This document shows positions 47,068 through 56,321 of a DNA stretch of 64,000 nt, one piece after another. The translations under genes were made by a program, and so were the position numbers. Positions within the stretch are counted from its first letter, which is position 1; each line of letters begins with the position of its first letter. The notes under the pieces were generated by a model that searched no databases, was not told the origin of the DNA, and was given only the letters and a program-made list of their open reading frames with translations. Source of the stretch: Streptomyces sp. NBC_01298 (GTDB lineage Bacteria; Actinomycetota; Actinomycetes; Streptomycetales; Streptomycetaceae); contig NZ_CP108414.1 in NCBI RefSeq assembly GCF_035978755.1, positions 2,790,001 through 2,854,000 of the forward strand, read 5' to 3'.

Positions 47068-50000
47068 TCACCGCAGGCGCTGGCTGATCACCTTCGACAC
47101 CCCGTCGCCCTGCATCGAGACCCCGTAGAGCGCGTCGGCGACCTCCATGGTCCGCTTCTGGTGCGTGATCACGATCAGCTGCGAGCTCTCCTGCAGCTCC
47201 TCCATGATCCGGATCAGCCGCTGCAGGTTGGTGTCGTCGAGCGCGGCCTCGACCTCGTCCATCACGTAGAACGGGCTGGGCCGCGCCTTGAAGATGGAGA
47301 CCAGCAGGGCCACGGCGGTCAGCGAGCGCTCGCCGCCCGAGAGCAGCGACAGCCGCTTGACCTTCTTGCCCGGAGGCCGGGCCTCCACGTCGACGCCCGT
47401 GGTGAGCATGTTGTCCGGATCCGTCAGGATCAGCCGGCCCTCGCCGCCGGGGAACAGCCGCGAGAACACCCCCTCGAACTGGCGGGCCGTGTCCCGGTAG
47501 GCCTCCGTGAAGACCTGTTCGACCCGCTCGTCCACCTCCTTCACGACCTGGAGGAGGTCGGCCCTGGTCTTGCGCAGGTCCTCCAGCTGCTCGCTGAGGA
47601 ACTTGTGCCGCTCCTCCAGCGCCGCGAACTCCTCCAGCGCCAGCGGGTTGACCTTGCCGAGCTGCTGGTAGGCCCGCTCGGCCGCCTTCAGCCGCTTCTC
47701 CTGCCGGGCGCGCACGAAGGGCTCCGGACCGGAGTCCGCGTCCGGATCCTCCCCGTCCGCGGACGGGCTCGGCGGTACCGGCTGGTCGGGCCCGTACTCG
47801 GCCACGAGCCCCGGCGCCGCCATCCCGAACTCCTCCAGCGCACGGCTCTCCACCTGCTCGATCCGCATGCGCTTCTCGGCGCCGAGCACCTCGCCCCGGT
47901 GCACCGAGTCCGTGAGCTTGTCGAGCTCGCCCTTGAGGCCGCGGCCCAGCCCCCGGGCCTCGTCGAGCTCGCGCTCGCGGACGCCCTTCGCGTACTCGGC
48001 GGACGTGCGCTCCCCCACGGCGCGGGTCAGCGACACCTCGATGTGCGCCAGCAGCTGGCGGGCTCCGTCGGCGACGGCCCCGGCCACCCGCGCCTCGTAC
48101 CGCAGCCGTTCCCGGCGGCGCTCGGCCCTGGCCCGGGCCTCGCGCTCGGCCCTGGCCCCGCGGTCGAGGGAATCGGCCCGGCCCGCGAGCCCCTTCACCC
48201 GCTCCTCGTGGGTCCTGAGCTGGAGCCGGGCCTCCATCTCGGTCTGCCGCGCGTTCGCCCCGTCGGCCGAGAGCCGGTCCTTCCTGGAGGTGTCCGGCTC
48301 CTCCTCCGCAGGCATCTCCTCGGCGACCGCGAGCCGTTCCGCGCACTCCTCCACGTCGGCCAGCGCCTGCTCCAGCGCGTCCTGCGCCGCGGCGGCGGCC
48401 GCGGCGGCGCGGTCGGCTTCGCCCAGTGCCCCCTTCGCCTGCCCGGCGAGCCGTCCGAGCTGCTGCGCGACCCCGGCCCGCGCCCGCTCGGCGGCCCGCC
48501 GGAGCTCCCCGAGCTCCTCGACCCGGGCCCCGGCCGCCACCCGGCGCGCGTCCGCGTCCGTCTTCTCCCCCGCCAGCACCAGACACCGGCCGTCCAGCCG
48601 GGCCAGCTCCGCCGCGGCCTCGTCGACGGCGGCCTGCACCTCGATCAGGCTGGGCACCCCGGCGGAGCCACCGTGCGCGAGGTGCGCTCCGAGCACGTCC
48701 CCCTCGGCGGTCACGGCCACCAGCTCCGGCCGCGCGGCAACGAGCGCCTCGGCCTCGTCGAGCCCCCCGACGACAACGAAGTCCCGCAACACCCAGGCCA
48801 CGGCCCGCACGACCTCGGCGTCCCCCCGCACGAGCCCCGCGGCACCGACCACCCCGTCAACCTGCACCTGAGGCCCGGAGCCCGACACGGTCAGCCCGGC
48901 GGGCGCTTGAGACGCGGGGTCAGGGGAATTCAGCCCCGCCGGCGTTTGAGGCGCGGGGTCCGGGGCGGAGCCCCGGTTTCGGGAAGGGGCGGGGTGGGGG
49001 AAAGCAACCCCCGGCCCGACCCCGCCGGCCGACCCGACACCGGTTCCCGGTTCCGACCCCCGGGTCGCCGCGACGGTCTGGACCGAGTCCTGGTCCTGAG
49101 CCGAGCTCGCGTGGGGGGCCTGATCCGGGATCGGGCCCGGGGCCGACCCCGAATCCGGCGCCGGGGCCTGACCCGGAACTCCGCCCCCGACCACCGAACC
49201 GCCGGAGGCGACGGGCGCGATGAGGAACGCCGCCCTCCCCGCCTCCCCCTCCCGCAAGTACCGGATCGCCCCGGCCGCCGCCGCCGTCGACGTGACGGCC
49301 ACCGCGTCCGCCGCCGCACCCAGCGCCGCCGCCACCGCGACCTCGTACCCCGGGGTCACGGACAACCGCCGGGCCGCCGGCCCGAGCAGCCCCTCCAGCC
49401 GCGCCGCGAGCAGCTCGGCCGTGCCGTCCTTGCGGCGCAGCCCCATCGCCAGGGCGTCCCGCCGCGCCGACACCGCCGCCCGCGACCGCTCCGCCGCGGC
49501 CAACGCGTCCCGGGTCTCCCCCAGTGCGGCCTCCGCCGCCGCCAGCTCGGCCCGCGCCTCCTCGTACTCCCCCGGCCCGGAGCCGGCGGCCCCCTCGGCC
49601 GCCCCCGGGGATTCCTCCCCGACCTCCTGCGCCAGCGCCTCGTACTCCTCGCGCGCCTCCTCCGCCCGTGCCCGCGCCGCGTCCCGCGCCAGCACCAGCC
49701 GGTCGATCTCCGCCTGGGCGGCGCCCGCGCGGGAGCGGGCCGCGCCGAGCCGGCCCGTCAGCCGCGCCAGTGCCTCGCGCCGGTCGGCGATGGCCCGCGC
49801 CACGTCCCGTAGCCGCCGTTCCTCGTCGGCCAGCGCGCGCTCCAGCTCGGCCCGGTGGGCGACGGTGTCCTCCAGGGCCCGCGCGGCCGCCTCCTGTGCG
49901 GCCGTCAGTTCCGCCTCCTGCTCGCGGATCCGCGCGGCCTCCTTCTCCATCTCCTCCGGATCCCGGCCGCGCCGGTCCTCCTCCGCCGGCGCCGACGCCG

Positions 50001-50937
50001 AGGTGACCCGGGCGTCCGCCAGCGACACCGTCCCGCGCACGCGCTCGGCGAGCTGGGACAGTTCGTACCAGGTCTGCTGCGCCCGCTGGAGCCGGGGCGC
50101 GAGTTCCCGTACGGCCTCCTCCAGTTCGGATTCCCGCCGCACCGCCGCCGCGAGCTGCGCCTCGGCGGCCTCCTTGCGCTCCTTCAGGGCCGCCTCGTCC
50201 GCGATCTCCGCGTCGAGCGCGCCCTTGAGCGTGACGAGGTCGTCGGCGAGCAGCCGCAGCCGCGCGTCCCGCAGGTCCGCCTGGATCACGGCCGCCCGCC
50301 GGGCCACCGCCGCCTGCCGGCCCAGGGGCTTCAGCTGCCGCTGCAGTTCGTTGCCCAGGTCCTGCACGCGCGCGAGGTTGGCCTGCATCGCGTCCAGCTT
50401 CCGCAGCGCCTTCTCCTTGCGCTTGCGGTGCTTGAGCACCCCGGCCGCCTCCTCGATGAAGGCGCGGCGGCCCATCGGATCGGCGTGCAGGACGGAGTCC
50501 AGCTGGCCCTGTCCGACGATGACGTGCATCTCGCGGCCGATGCCGGAGTCGGAGAGCAGTTCCTGGATGTCGAGGAGGCGGCAGGTGTCGCCGTTGATCT
50601 GGTACTCGCTGCTGCCGCCGCGGAACATGATCCGCGTGATGGTGACCTCGGCGTACTCGATGGGCAGCGCGCCGTCGGAGTTGTCGATGGTGAGCGAGAC
50701 CTCGGCGCGGCCGAGCGGGGGGCGACCGGTCGTGCCGGCGAAGATGACGTCTTCCATCTTCCCGCCGCGCAGGGACTTGGCCCCTTGTTCGCCCATGACC
50801 CAGGAGAGCGCGTCCACCACATTGGACTTGCCGGAGCCGTTGGGGCCCACGACGCAGGTGATGCCCGGCTCGAAGCGCAGGGTGGTCGCGGAAGCAAAGG
50901 ATTTGAAGCCGCGCAGGGTCAGGGACTTGAGGTGCAC
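47068..50937 (-). CDS. smc: Chromosome segregation protein SMC with hinge insertion
   Basis: A 1289-residue structural-maintenance-of-chromosomes ATPase. Walker A GPNGSGKSN is near residue 32, long coiled coils flank the hinge (about residues 520-760), and the signature LLSGGERSLTAVALL and Walker B YVMDEVEAALDDTN lie at the C-terminus. Actinobacterial SMC is usually about 1180-1190 residues. The excess is a Pro/Ala/Ser-rich segment at about residues 577-691 in the hinge, part of which is a copy of the interspersed repeat read in frame. The ends of the hinge around it (RAAFLIAPV; VDGVVGAAGLVRG) look normal. Confidence 0.95.
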   Translation of the reverse strand: MHLKSLTLRGFKSFASATTLRFEPGITCVVGPNGSGKSNVVDALSWVMGEQGAKSLRGGKMEDVIFAGTTGRPPLGRAEVSLTIDNSDGALPIEYAEVTITRIMFRGGSSEYQINGDTCRLLDIQELLSDSGIGREMHVIVGQGQLDSVLHADPMGRRAFIEEAAGVLKHRKRKEKALRKLDAMQANLARVQDLGNELQRQLKPLGRQAAVARRAAVIQADLRDARLRLLADDLVTLKGALDAEIADEAALKERKEAAEAQLAAAVRRESELEEAVRELAPRLQRAQQTWYELSQLAERVRGTVSLADARVTSASAPAEEDRRGRDPEEMEKEAARIREQEAELTAAQEAAARALEDTVAHRAELERALADEERRLRDVARAIADRREALARLTGRLGAARSRAGAAQAEIDRLVLARDAARARAEEAREEYEALAQEVGEESPGAAEGAAGSGPGEYEEARAELAAAEAALGETRDALAAAERSRAAVSARRDALAMGLRRKDGTAELLAARLEGLLGPAARRLSVTPGYEVAVAAALGAAADAVAVTSTAAAAGAIRYLREGEAGRAAFLIAPVASGGSVVGGGVPGQAPAPDSGSAPGPIPDQAPHASSAQDQDSVQTVAATRGSEPGTGVGSAGGVGPGVAFPHPAPSRNRGSAPDPAPQTPAGLNSPDPASQAPAGLTVSGSGPQVQVDGVVGAAGLVRGDAEVVRAVAWVLRDFVVVGGLDEAEALVAARPELVAVTAEGDVLGAHLAHGGSAGVPSLIEVQAAVDEAAAELARLDGRCLVLAGEKTDADARRVAAGARVEELGELRRAAERARAGVAQQLGRLAGQAKGALGEADRAAAAAAAAQDALEQALADVEECAERLAVAEEMPAEEEPDTSRKDRLSADGANARQTEMEARLQLRTHEERVKGLAGRADSLDRGARAEREARARAERRRERLRYEARVAGAVADGARQLLAHIEVSLTRAVGERTSAEYAKGVRERELDEARGLGRGLKGELDKLTDSVHRGEVLGAEKRMRIEQVESRALEEFGMAAPGLVAEYGPDQPVPPSPSADGEDPDADSGPEPFVRARQEKRLKAAERAYQQLGKVNPLALEEFAALEERHKFLSEQLEDLRKTRADLLQVVKEVDERVEQVFTEAYRDTARQFEGVFSRLFPGGEGRLILTDPDNMLTTGVDVEARPPGKKVKRLSLLSGGERSLTAVALLVSIFKARPSPFYVMDEVEAALDDTNLQRLIRIMEELQESSQLIVITHQKRTMEVADALYGVSMQGDGVSKVISQRLR
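48890..49005. repeat. Interspersed GC-rich repeat inside the smc coding sequence
   Basis: The core at 48929-49003 opens TTCAGCCCCGCCGGCGTTTGA and carries the stem CCGGGGCGGAGCCCCGG and a following G-rich run, as in the intergenic copies. A decayed second copy (GCCCGGCGGGCGCTTGAGAC) precedes it at 48890-48927. Read in the smc frame it gives a Pro/Ala-rich peptide (NRGSAPDPAPQTPAGLN), with no stop codon. Confidence 0.8.
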
Positions 50938-51099
50938 GCCGCCGGACTCTACCTTTCACGTTCGGTTTCGCCCATGAAGGTGCAGGGCACATCAGACGTT
51001 AAAGGAATGGGCCCCCCACCTGGCGCAACGCCGCCCGGCGGCCTTGTCCGAGGTGGGAAAGGCGGAGGAAAGCGGAGTAGGGAAGAGCGGAAAGAAAGA

Positions 51100-51121
51100 A
51101 GGGACGCCGAAGCGTCCCTTG
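51100..51121 (-). terminator. UUCG-tetraloop terminator after the small coiled-coil gene
   Basis: On the minus strand AAGGGACG-CTTCGG-CGTCCCTT forms a stem capped by C(UUCG)G and is followed by CTTTCTTTCC, a U-rich run. This is a textbook intrinsic terminator, 43 bases after the gene's stop. Confidence 0.85.
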
Positions 51122-51164
51122 CAGATCATGCGGTTCCGTAGATCGAGCGACGAGGGAGCGCGGA

Positions 51165-51380
51165 TCAGGTGAGCGCAGGCTCCGCCTGGGGTACGTCGAG
51201 GTCGATGCTGTCAAGCAGCGAGTCTCCGTGCTGTGCGGCGGCCGCATTCAGAGCGTCGTTTTCGGACTGGATTCGTCCGAGCTCGGACTCGAGGTCCTGG
51301 ACGCGCTGCTGAAGCCGTCGCATCTCGGCGAGGAGTCGCGGGTCGGAACCGCCGACGTAACCGAGAAGCGCCTTTGCCAT
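51165..51380 (-). CDS. Small coiled-coil protein, function unknown
   Basis: A 71-residue protein. It begins MAKALLGYVGGSDPRLLAEM and continues as an amphipathic helix with heptad-like spacing (RRLQQRVQDLESELGRIQSEN), then an acidic end. No known domain is recognised, though similar short genes lie beside smc in other streptomycetes as I recall. ATG 51380 has GGAGG 10 bases upstream, and a strong UUCG terminator follows, so it is a well-defined, independently transcribed gene. Confidence 0.8.
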   Translation of the reverse strand: MAKALLGYVGGSDPRLLAEMRRLQQRVQDLESELGRIQSENDALNAAAAQHGDSLLDSIDLDVPQAEPALT

Positions 51381-51746
51381 GATGGATGGTCCTCCACACT
51401 GAGTGACCGACCGAAGCGGTGTGGGTCGTGAGGGAATCGCACCCGCGGATGTCCGGCAGCGACTGTCAGTCACTGCATCGATCTTTAGCTGACACTGTGT
51501 ACTGCCAGCACTGCCAAACAGCTCAGGTGCGCGGGGCTTCCAGCGTCTCACCAAAAAGTTTGACGGTCAACACGATCACGCCCCGTATCGGCGGGCATCC
51601 CGGCCCCCGCAAGGGGCGTGGAGATCATCCTCGTCTCCGAGCCTTCCACGGATCCGTCACGCCGGCAACGCGTCGGCGACGAATGCGCAGTTCCGACCGC
51701 ATGCGGACCATCCGGCGATGTGTTCAGTACATGATCAGTCGATCGC
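51381..51746. other. Intergenic region between acyP and the small coiled-coil gene (366 bases)
   Basis: The stretch is less GC-rich than its surroundings. It should contain the promoter of the small coiled-coil gene, and near 51400 a GGAGG site belonging to that gene. AATCGATCTTTAGC-like AT-richer patches lie near 51478-51490 (window strand). No coding frame with usual codon bias is seen. Confidence 0.45.
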
Positions 51747-52028
51747 TCACCGGATCGCGAACCCGTCGTAACCGCCGCGCGGTGTGCTCCAGATCTCTGT
51801 CACCCCGTCCACGTTCCCGGGCGTGTCGGCGCTGTGCAGCCACTCCAGGAGCCGGTGGCAATTCTCACGTTGACCTTCGGCCACCACCTGTACTCGACCG
51901 TCGTCCAGGTTGAGCGCGAAGCCGATCAGTCCGCCGATCTCCATGGCGTTCGCCCTGGTGAACCAGCGGAAGCCCACTCCCTGTACACGGCCGCGCACCC
52001 AGGCGGTCATGCGCACATCTTCGTTCAT
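51747..52028 (-). CDS. acyP: Acylphosphatase
   Basis: A 93-residue enzyme that hydrolyses acyl phosphates. The signature [11 protein letters not shown] contains the catalytic Arg, and [16 protein letters not shown] contains the catalytic Asn. Length is the family norm. ATG 52028 is the start. It is divergent from the CAP-domain gene and upstream of the small coiled-coil gene and smc. Confidence 0.94.
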   Translation of the reverse strand: MNEDVRMTAWVRGRVQGVGFRWFTRANAMEIGGLIGFALNLDDGRVQVVAEGQRENCHRLLEWLHSADTPGNVDGVTEIWSTPRGGYDGFAIR

Positions 52029-52174
52029 GCCTGAACGCTAACCGGGCAAACAAATTCGGGTCACCTCGCCCCCTGCCGCCATGGCGTACAGTCGCGCAGC
52101 AATGAGCTCACCCATTTGGGTGAGTAAAGGTTGATCTTGAAGCGTTGACCCCAACCCCAGGAAGGTGAGCCACG

Positions 52175-53020
52175 ATGGGACGCCACCGACTCCACGCCGC
52201 GCCGCGCCCCGGCGGCAAGCGCCGCGCCGCCCTGCGGGGCGGTCTCCTCGGCGCATCCGTGGCCGTGGCCCTCGGCACGGCGGCCGTCACCACGGGCTTC
52301 GTCCCGGTCGGCTCCGCCTTCCCCTACGTAGGGGTCACGACCGCGGGCTCCGACGCGAAGACCACGGACGCCAAGGCCAAGACTCCGGTCTCGCCGAGCA
52401 CCCAGAGCGCGCTGGAGCAGCAGGGCGGCCTCGCCAACCTCTCCGGCCGGGCCCCCTCGGGAGCTGCCACCCCTTCCGCCTCCCCCACACCCTCCGCCTC
52501 ACCTTCCCCGTCGGCCTCCCCTTCCCCTTCTCCTTCCCCCTCCACCAAGGCGGCGAAGACCCCGGAGGCGAGCCCCACCCCGACCCCGGTGAAGCCGAAG
52601 CCGAAGCCCTCCGCCCCCGCGGCCCCGCCCACCTCGGCCGGCCACTCCGCCGAGGAGAGCGCCGTACTCGCCCTGGTGAACCAGGAGCGCGCACAGGCCG
52701 GCTGTGTTCCCGTCCGGGCGAACCCGCCGCTGGCGGCGCTGGCCGGGGCCTTCAGCAAGGACATGGCCGTCCGGGGCTTCTTCGACCACACCGACCCCGA
52801 CGGCAACACCCCGTGGGACCGCGCCACCAAGGCCGGCATATCGGGGATGGGCGGCGAGAACATCGCCCGCGGCCAGGGTGACGCGACGGCCGTGATGAAG
52901 GCCTGGATGAACAGCCCGGGCCACAAGGCCAACATCCTCAACTGCGAGTTCCGCACCCTGGGCGTCGGCGTGTACAACGCCGCCGGCGGCCCCTGGTGGA
53001 CCCAGGACTTCGGCTTCTAG
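52175..53020 (+). CDS. Secreted CAP/SCP-domain protein
   Basis: A 281-residue protein. Basic N-terminal residues and a helix (about residues 22-45) act as a signal or anchor. Residues 90-155 are a low-complexity Ser/Pro/Ala/Lys linker. The C-terminal CAP domain (about 165-281) has VLALVNQERAQAGC, FFDHTDPDGNTPWDR, GENIARG and SPGHKANILNCEFRTLGVG, including the His and Glu residues of the CAP cavity. The function of bacterial CAP proteins is unsettled. It ends at a very strong terminator shared with the flavodoxin gene. Confidence 0.88.
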   Translation: MGRHRLHAAPRPGGKRRAALRGGLLGASVAVALGTAAVTTGFVPVGSAFPYVGVTTAGSDAKTTDAKAKTPVSPSTQSALEQQGGLANLSGRAPSGAATPSASPTPSASPSPSASPSPSPSPSTKAAKTPEASPTPTPVKPKPKPSAPAAPPTSAGHSAEESAVLALVNQERAQAGCVPVRANPPLAALAGAFSKDMAVRGFFDHTDPDGNTPWDRATKAGISGMGGENIARGQGDATAVMKAWMNSPGHKANILNCEFRTLGVGVYNAAGGPWWTQDFGF

Positions 53021-53037
53021 CAGCGGCTCTCCGCAAC

Positions 53038-53106
53038 GGAAACGGGCGGGGGCACGGTCACGCGCGGCGGATATCGCCGCGCGTGACCGTGCCCCCGCCC
53101 GTTTCC
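53038..53106. terminator. Perfect 32-bp stem, bidirectional terminator
   Basis: The left arm 53038-53069 and right arm 53075-53106 are exact complements, with the loop GATAT. The stem begins GGAAACGGGCGGGGGCACGG. It lies 17 bases after the CAP gene stop and 50 bases after the stop of the convergent flavodoxin-like gene. Confidence 0.9.
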
Positions 53107-53156
53107 ACGTACCGCACCCGTGCCGGGCGGGCAGCGCCCGGCACCCGGGTCCCGCC

Positions 53157-53762
53157 TCAGACGGAAGCCAGCGCGGCGCGGCCCGCGAGCAGGACACGGG
53201 CCTGCTCGGTGACGCGGGCGCCGAGGTGCTCGGCGGTGGCGATGTCGGCCTTGTGGACGAACTCGGGGCCCTGGTCACCGTTGGACTGGGCGGCGGCGCC
53301 GTCGAAGAAGCCGAGGCGGTTGATGTCGTTCTCGGAACCGGTGCTGGAGTTCCAGCCCGGCTTCAGGCCCAGGTTGACCCAGCTCATGCCGTGCTGCGAG
53401 GCGAGGGTCTGGAAGTAGTCGAGGGTGTTGCCCTTGTCTCCGGACTTGGAGCCGGAGTTGGTGAAGCCCGCGGCGACCTTGTCCTGCCAGCCGGCCGCGA
53501 ACCAGATCTTCGAGGTGGCCTCGGCGAAGACGTGGAAGGCGCCGGAGGCGGTGCCCATGTAGGTCGGGGCACCGAAAACGATCGCGTCGGACGCGGTCAG
53601 CAGCTCCCACCGCGCGTCGTCGATCTCGTCGACCTTGATCAGGTGCACGGTCGCACCAGCCTCGACGGCGCCGGCCTTGACGGCCTCGGCGATCACAGCG
53701 GTGTGGCCGTAGCCGGAGTGGTAGGCGATCGAGACGACGGGGGTGTAAGTGGTTGCGGACAA
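53157..53762 (-). CDS. Flavodoxin-family NAD(P)H:quinone oxidoreductase, WrbA-like
   Basis: A 201-residue flavoprotein. The FMN phosphate loop is SIAYHSGYGHTAVIAEAV, near the N-terminus, and FGAPTYMGTASGAFHVFAE is the conserved FMN-binding region. Such enzymes reduce quinones by two electrons. TTG 53762 is chosen because AGGGAG lies 6 bases upstream. It is divergent from an HxlR regulator 131 bases away, a typical quinone-stress arrangement. Confidence 0.88.
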   Translation of the reverse strand: MSATTYTPVVSIAYHSGYGHTAVIAEAVKAGAVEAGATVHLIKVDEIDDARWELLTASDAIVFGAPTYMGTASGAFHVFAEATSKIWFAAGWQDKVAAGFTNSGSKSGDKGNTLDYFQTLASQHGMSWVNLGLKPGWNSSTGSENDINRLGFFDGAAAQSNGDQGPEFVHKADIATAEHLGARVTEQARVLLAGRAALASV

Positions 53763-53893
53763 GACGGTCTCCCTCGGAAAACACCGTGGGGTACACGGCG
53801 CTGTGCGGCGTGAAGCAACGACACAGAGGTAACCACTAACTTTTCGAAAGCGCAACCTAGATGGCTGGCGCTGCGCAGTAGTAGGCTGAAACC

Positions 53894-54334
53894 ATGCAGA
53901 CTCCAGGGTGTGGCGAAACAGAGGGTGACGGCGTGCCCGAACAGGCCTCCGAAGCCTTCGATGTGTTCGCTCGCACGTGCCCGTCCCGCGAGACGCTGGA
54001 ACACGTCACGGGTCGCTGGGGCAGCCTCACGGTCGGCGCCCTGTCCAAGGGGCCGTGCCGGTTCAACGAGCTGCGCCGCCGGGTGGACGGCATAAGCGAG
54101 AAGATGCTCTCCCAGACCCTGCACGCGCTGGAGCGCGACGGCATCGTCAACCGGGAGGCCCAACCGACCAACCCGCCCCGGGTCGACTACGAGCTGACCC
54201 CGTTCGGCGTATCGGTCGCGGAGCGCGTGGACGCGCTCATCGGGCTGCTGGAGGGCAGCATGCCCGCGGTGCTCTCTTCCAGGTCCGCCTACGACGCCAC
54301 GCGCGAGACCCGCTGGCAGCGCGGGCAGAAGTAG
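53894..54334 (+). CDS. HxlR-family transcriptional regulator, possible redox sensor
   Basis: A 146-residue winged-helix regulator. The HxlR core is clear: [48 protein letters not shown] and VDYELTPFG. Cys29 lies just before the domain, as in the quinone- and redox-sensing YodB/HypR/QorR type. It is divergent from the quinone oxidoreductase gene, so it probably represses it. ATG 53894 is used; GTG 53933 would remove 13 residues. The 3-prime end overlaps convergent mutM by 46 bases. Confidence 0.85.
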   Translation: MQTPGCGETEGDGVPEQASEAFDVFARTCPSRETLEHVTGRWGSLTVGALSKGPCRFNELRRRVDGISEKMLSQTLHALERDGIVNREAQPTNPPRVDYELTPFGVSVAERVDALIGLLEGSMPAVLSSRSAYDATRETRWQRGQK

Positions 54335-55158
54335 CTCGACCGGTTCATCCAGGGCCTGCGCCGGATCGGAGTACCGCAGCGCCGGCAGGGCTCGTCCTCC
54401 CGGCCGTAGGCGTCGAGCGAGCGGTCGAAGTAGCCGGACTCTCCGTTGACGTTGACGTAGAGGCTGTCGAAGCTGGTGCCGCCGACGGCGAGCGCCTCGT
54501 TCATGACGTCGCGGACGTGGCCGAGGAGCTCCGTGCTGCGGGGGCGGGTGAGCATGGCCGTGGGGCGCTCGTAGTGCAGCTTGGCGCGCCAGAGCGATTC
54601 GTCCGCGTAGATGTTGCCGACCCCGCTGATCAGCGACTGGTCCAGCAATGCCCGCTTCACGGTGGTGCGCTTGGCGCGCAGGGCCAGGTGATAGGCCGTT
54701 TCGTCGAACAGAGGGTCCAGGGGGTCCCGCGCGATGTGCGCGATGACATCGGGGAGTCCCTCCGCGCTGTCGGGGACGCACGGGTGCAGCGACAGCCCGC
54801 CGAAGGTCCGCTGGTCGACGAAGCGCAGCTCCGTCCCGGCGTCGTCATCGAACCGCATCCGGATGCGCAGGTGCTTCTCGTCGGGGGCGCCCTGCGGCTG
54901 CACGAGGAGCTGCCCGCTCATCCCGAGGTGCCCGAGCACCGAGTGCTCGCGCTCCTCGAGGGGCAGCCACAGGTACTTGCCGCGCCGCCTCGGTACCGCG
55001 AAGGTCTCCCCCGTGAGCCGCGCCGCGAAATCGGCGCCGCCGCCCTCGTGCCGGCGTACGGCGCGCGGGTGCAGGACCTCGACGGCCGTCACGGTCCGCC
55101 CGGCCACCCAGCGCTCGAGCCCGCGCCGCACCACTTCGACTTCGGGCAGCTCGGGCAC
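54289..55158 (-). CDS. mutM: Formamidopyrimidine-DNA glycosylase
   Basis: A 289-residue base-excision repair enzyme for oxidised purines such as 8-oxoguanine. The catalytic N-terminus PELPEVE, with Pro2 and Glu3, is intact. The helix-two-turn-helix region includes [13 protein letters not shown], and the C-terminal zinc finger is [20 protein letters not shown] followed by CPRC. It follows rnc on the minus strand after a strong hairpin. ATG 55158 has GGAGGA upstream. Confidence 0.95.
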   Translation of the reverse strand: MPELPEVEVVRRGLERWVAGRTVTAVEVLHPRAVRRHEGGGADFAARLTGETFAVPRRRGKYLWLPLEEREHSVLGHLGMSGQLLVQPQGAPDEKHLRIRMRFDDDAGTELRFVDQRTFGGLSLHPCVPDSAEGLPDVIAHIARDPLDPLFDETAYHLALRAKRTTVKRALLDQSLISGVGNIYADESLWRAKLHYERPTAMLTRPRSTELLGHVRDVMNEALAVGGTSFDSLYVNVNGESGYFDRSLDAYGREDEPCRRCGTPIRRRPWMNRSSYFCPRCQRVSRVAS

Positions 55159-55254
55159 GGGGGTCCTCCGGAGGGAGTGCGGGGCGGGACGCTGCCGCCG
55201 AGCCTACCGGGCCCGCCCGGACCGCCGTGCGGGGGCCTTTGCCGGAAAACGGGT

Positions 55255-55290
55255 CCGCCCCGCCGCCTGCCGGAGCAGGTGGCGGGGCGG
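55255..55290 (-). terminator. Terminator after rnc
   Basis: A 16-base stem pairs 55255-55270 with 55275-55290, with one G-T wobble and the loop CGGA. On the minus strand it lies about 20 bases after the rnc stop and before mutM. Confidence 0.75.
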
Positions 55291-55310
55291 GGGGTTCCCG
55301 GAAGAACGGA

Positions 55311-56126
55311 TCAGGCGTCCGGGTCGGCGGGAGTCGGCGTCCCGTCGTCCTCGGCCGGAGCGGCCGTGGATCCGGCAGCCGCCGAAGTCTGCTCGCCCGG
55401 CGCGGTACTGATACCGCGCCACGCGGACTCGGCCGCCTGCTGTTCCGCTTCCTTCTTGCTGCGCCCGACACCGGTGCCATAAGAGATCCCACCGACGCGC
55501 GCGGCGGCGGTGAAGGTCTTCTCGTGGTCCGGGCCGGTCTCGGTGACCAGGTATTCGGGCACCCCGAGACCTTCGGCGGCCGTGAGCTCCTGGAGACTGG
55601 TCTTCCAGTCCAGGCCGGCACCGAGGTTCGAGGACCTGTCGATGAGCGGGTCGAAGAGCCGGTGAACCAGCTCCGAGGCCGCGTCGAGACCCTGGTCGAG
55701 GTAGACCGCGCCGATCACCGCTTCAAGGGTGTCGGCGAGGATGGAGGCCTTGTCCCGGCCGCCCGTGCCCTCTTCGCCCCGGCCGAGCCGGATGAAGGAG
55801 CCGAGCTCGAGCCCGCGGCTGACTTCGGCAAGTGCGCGCGAGTTGACTACCGCGGCCCGCAGTTTGGCCAGTTGGCCTTCCGGCAGGTCGGGGTGGGTCG
55901 TGTACAGCGTGTCCGTGACCACCAGGCCCAGCACGGAGTCCCCGAGGAACTCCAGGCGTTCGTTGGTGGGCAGACCGCCGTTCTCGTACGCGTACGAGCG
56001 GTGGGTCAGCGCACGCACCAGAAGGGCGGACTCGAGTCGATACCCGAGCCGCCCTTCCAGAAGCACGTGGGACGAGGCCGCGTTCTTACTGTCTGCCTGC
56101 TTCTCAGCGTTGGACAGCTCAGACAT
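55311..56126 (-). CDS. rnc: Ribonuclease III (AbsB-type)
   Basis: A 271-residue double-strand-specific RNase. The catalytic signature [15 protein letters not shown], with its acidic residues, lies near residue 55-70. The C-terminal double-strand-RNA-binding domain shows [20 protein letters not shown] and [17 protein letters not shown] Ser/Ala/Pro-rich tail of about 35 residues follows. In S. coelicolor the orthologue AbsB globally controls antibiotic production. ATG 56126 is the start; it is 19 bases after rpmF. Confidence 0.94.
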   Translation of the reverse strand: MSELSNAEKQADSKNAASSHVLLEGRLGYRLESALLVRALTHRSYAYENGGLPTNERLEFLGDSVLGLVVTDTLYTTHPDLPEGQLAKLRAAVVNSRALAEVSRGLELGSFIRLGRGEEGTGGRDKASILADTLEAVIGAVYLDQGLDAASELVHRLFDPLIDRSSNLGAGLDWKTSLQELTAAEGLGVPEYLVTETGPDHEKTFTAAARVGGISYGTGVGRSKKEAEQQAAESAWRGISTAPGEQTSAAAGSTAAPAEDDGTPTPADPDA

Positions 56127-56145
56127 TGCGCCTCTCACCAGCCGC

Positions 56146-56319
56146 TCAGACCTCGAGGACCTGGCGCTTGTTGTAGGTGCCGCAGCTCGGGCACGCAATG
56201 TGCTGGAGCTTCGGCTCCTGGCAACGCTCACACGAAACCAGGGTGGGGACCGCAGCCTTCCACTGCGACCGGCGGTGGCGCGTGTTGCTGCGCGACATCT
56301 TCCGCTTCGGAACAGCCAC
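56146..56319 (-). CDS. rpmF: 50S ribosomal protein L32
   Basis: A 57-residue L32 protein. It begins [20 protein letters not shown] and contains the zinc ligands in [17 protein letters not shown] (CxxC...CxxC). GTG 56319 has AGGAG 8 bases upstream; earlier in-frame codons are unlikely starts. It begins two bases after the YceD-family gene and precedes rnc, the conserved order. Confidence 0.95.
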   Translation of the reverse strand: MAVPKRKMSRSNTRHRRSQWKAAVPTLVSCERCQEPKLQHIACPSCGTYNKRQVLEV

Positions 56320-56321
56320 GG

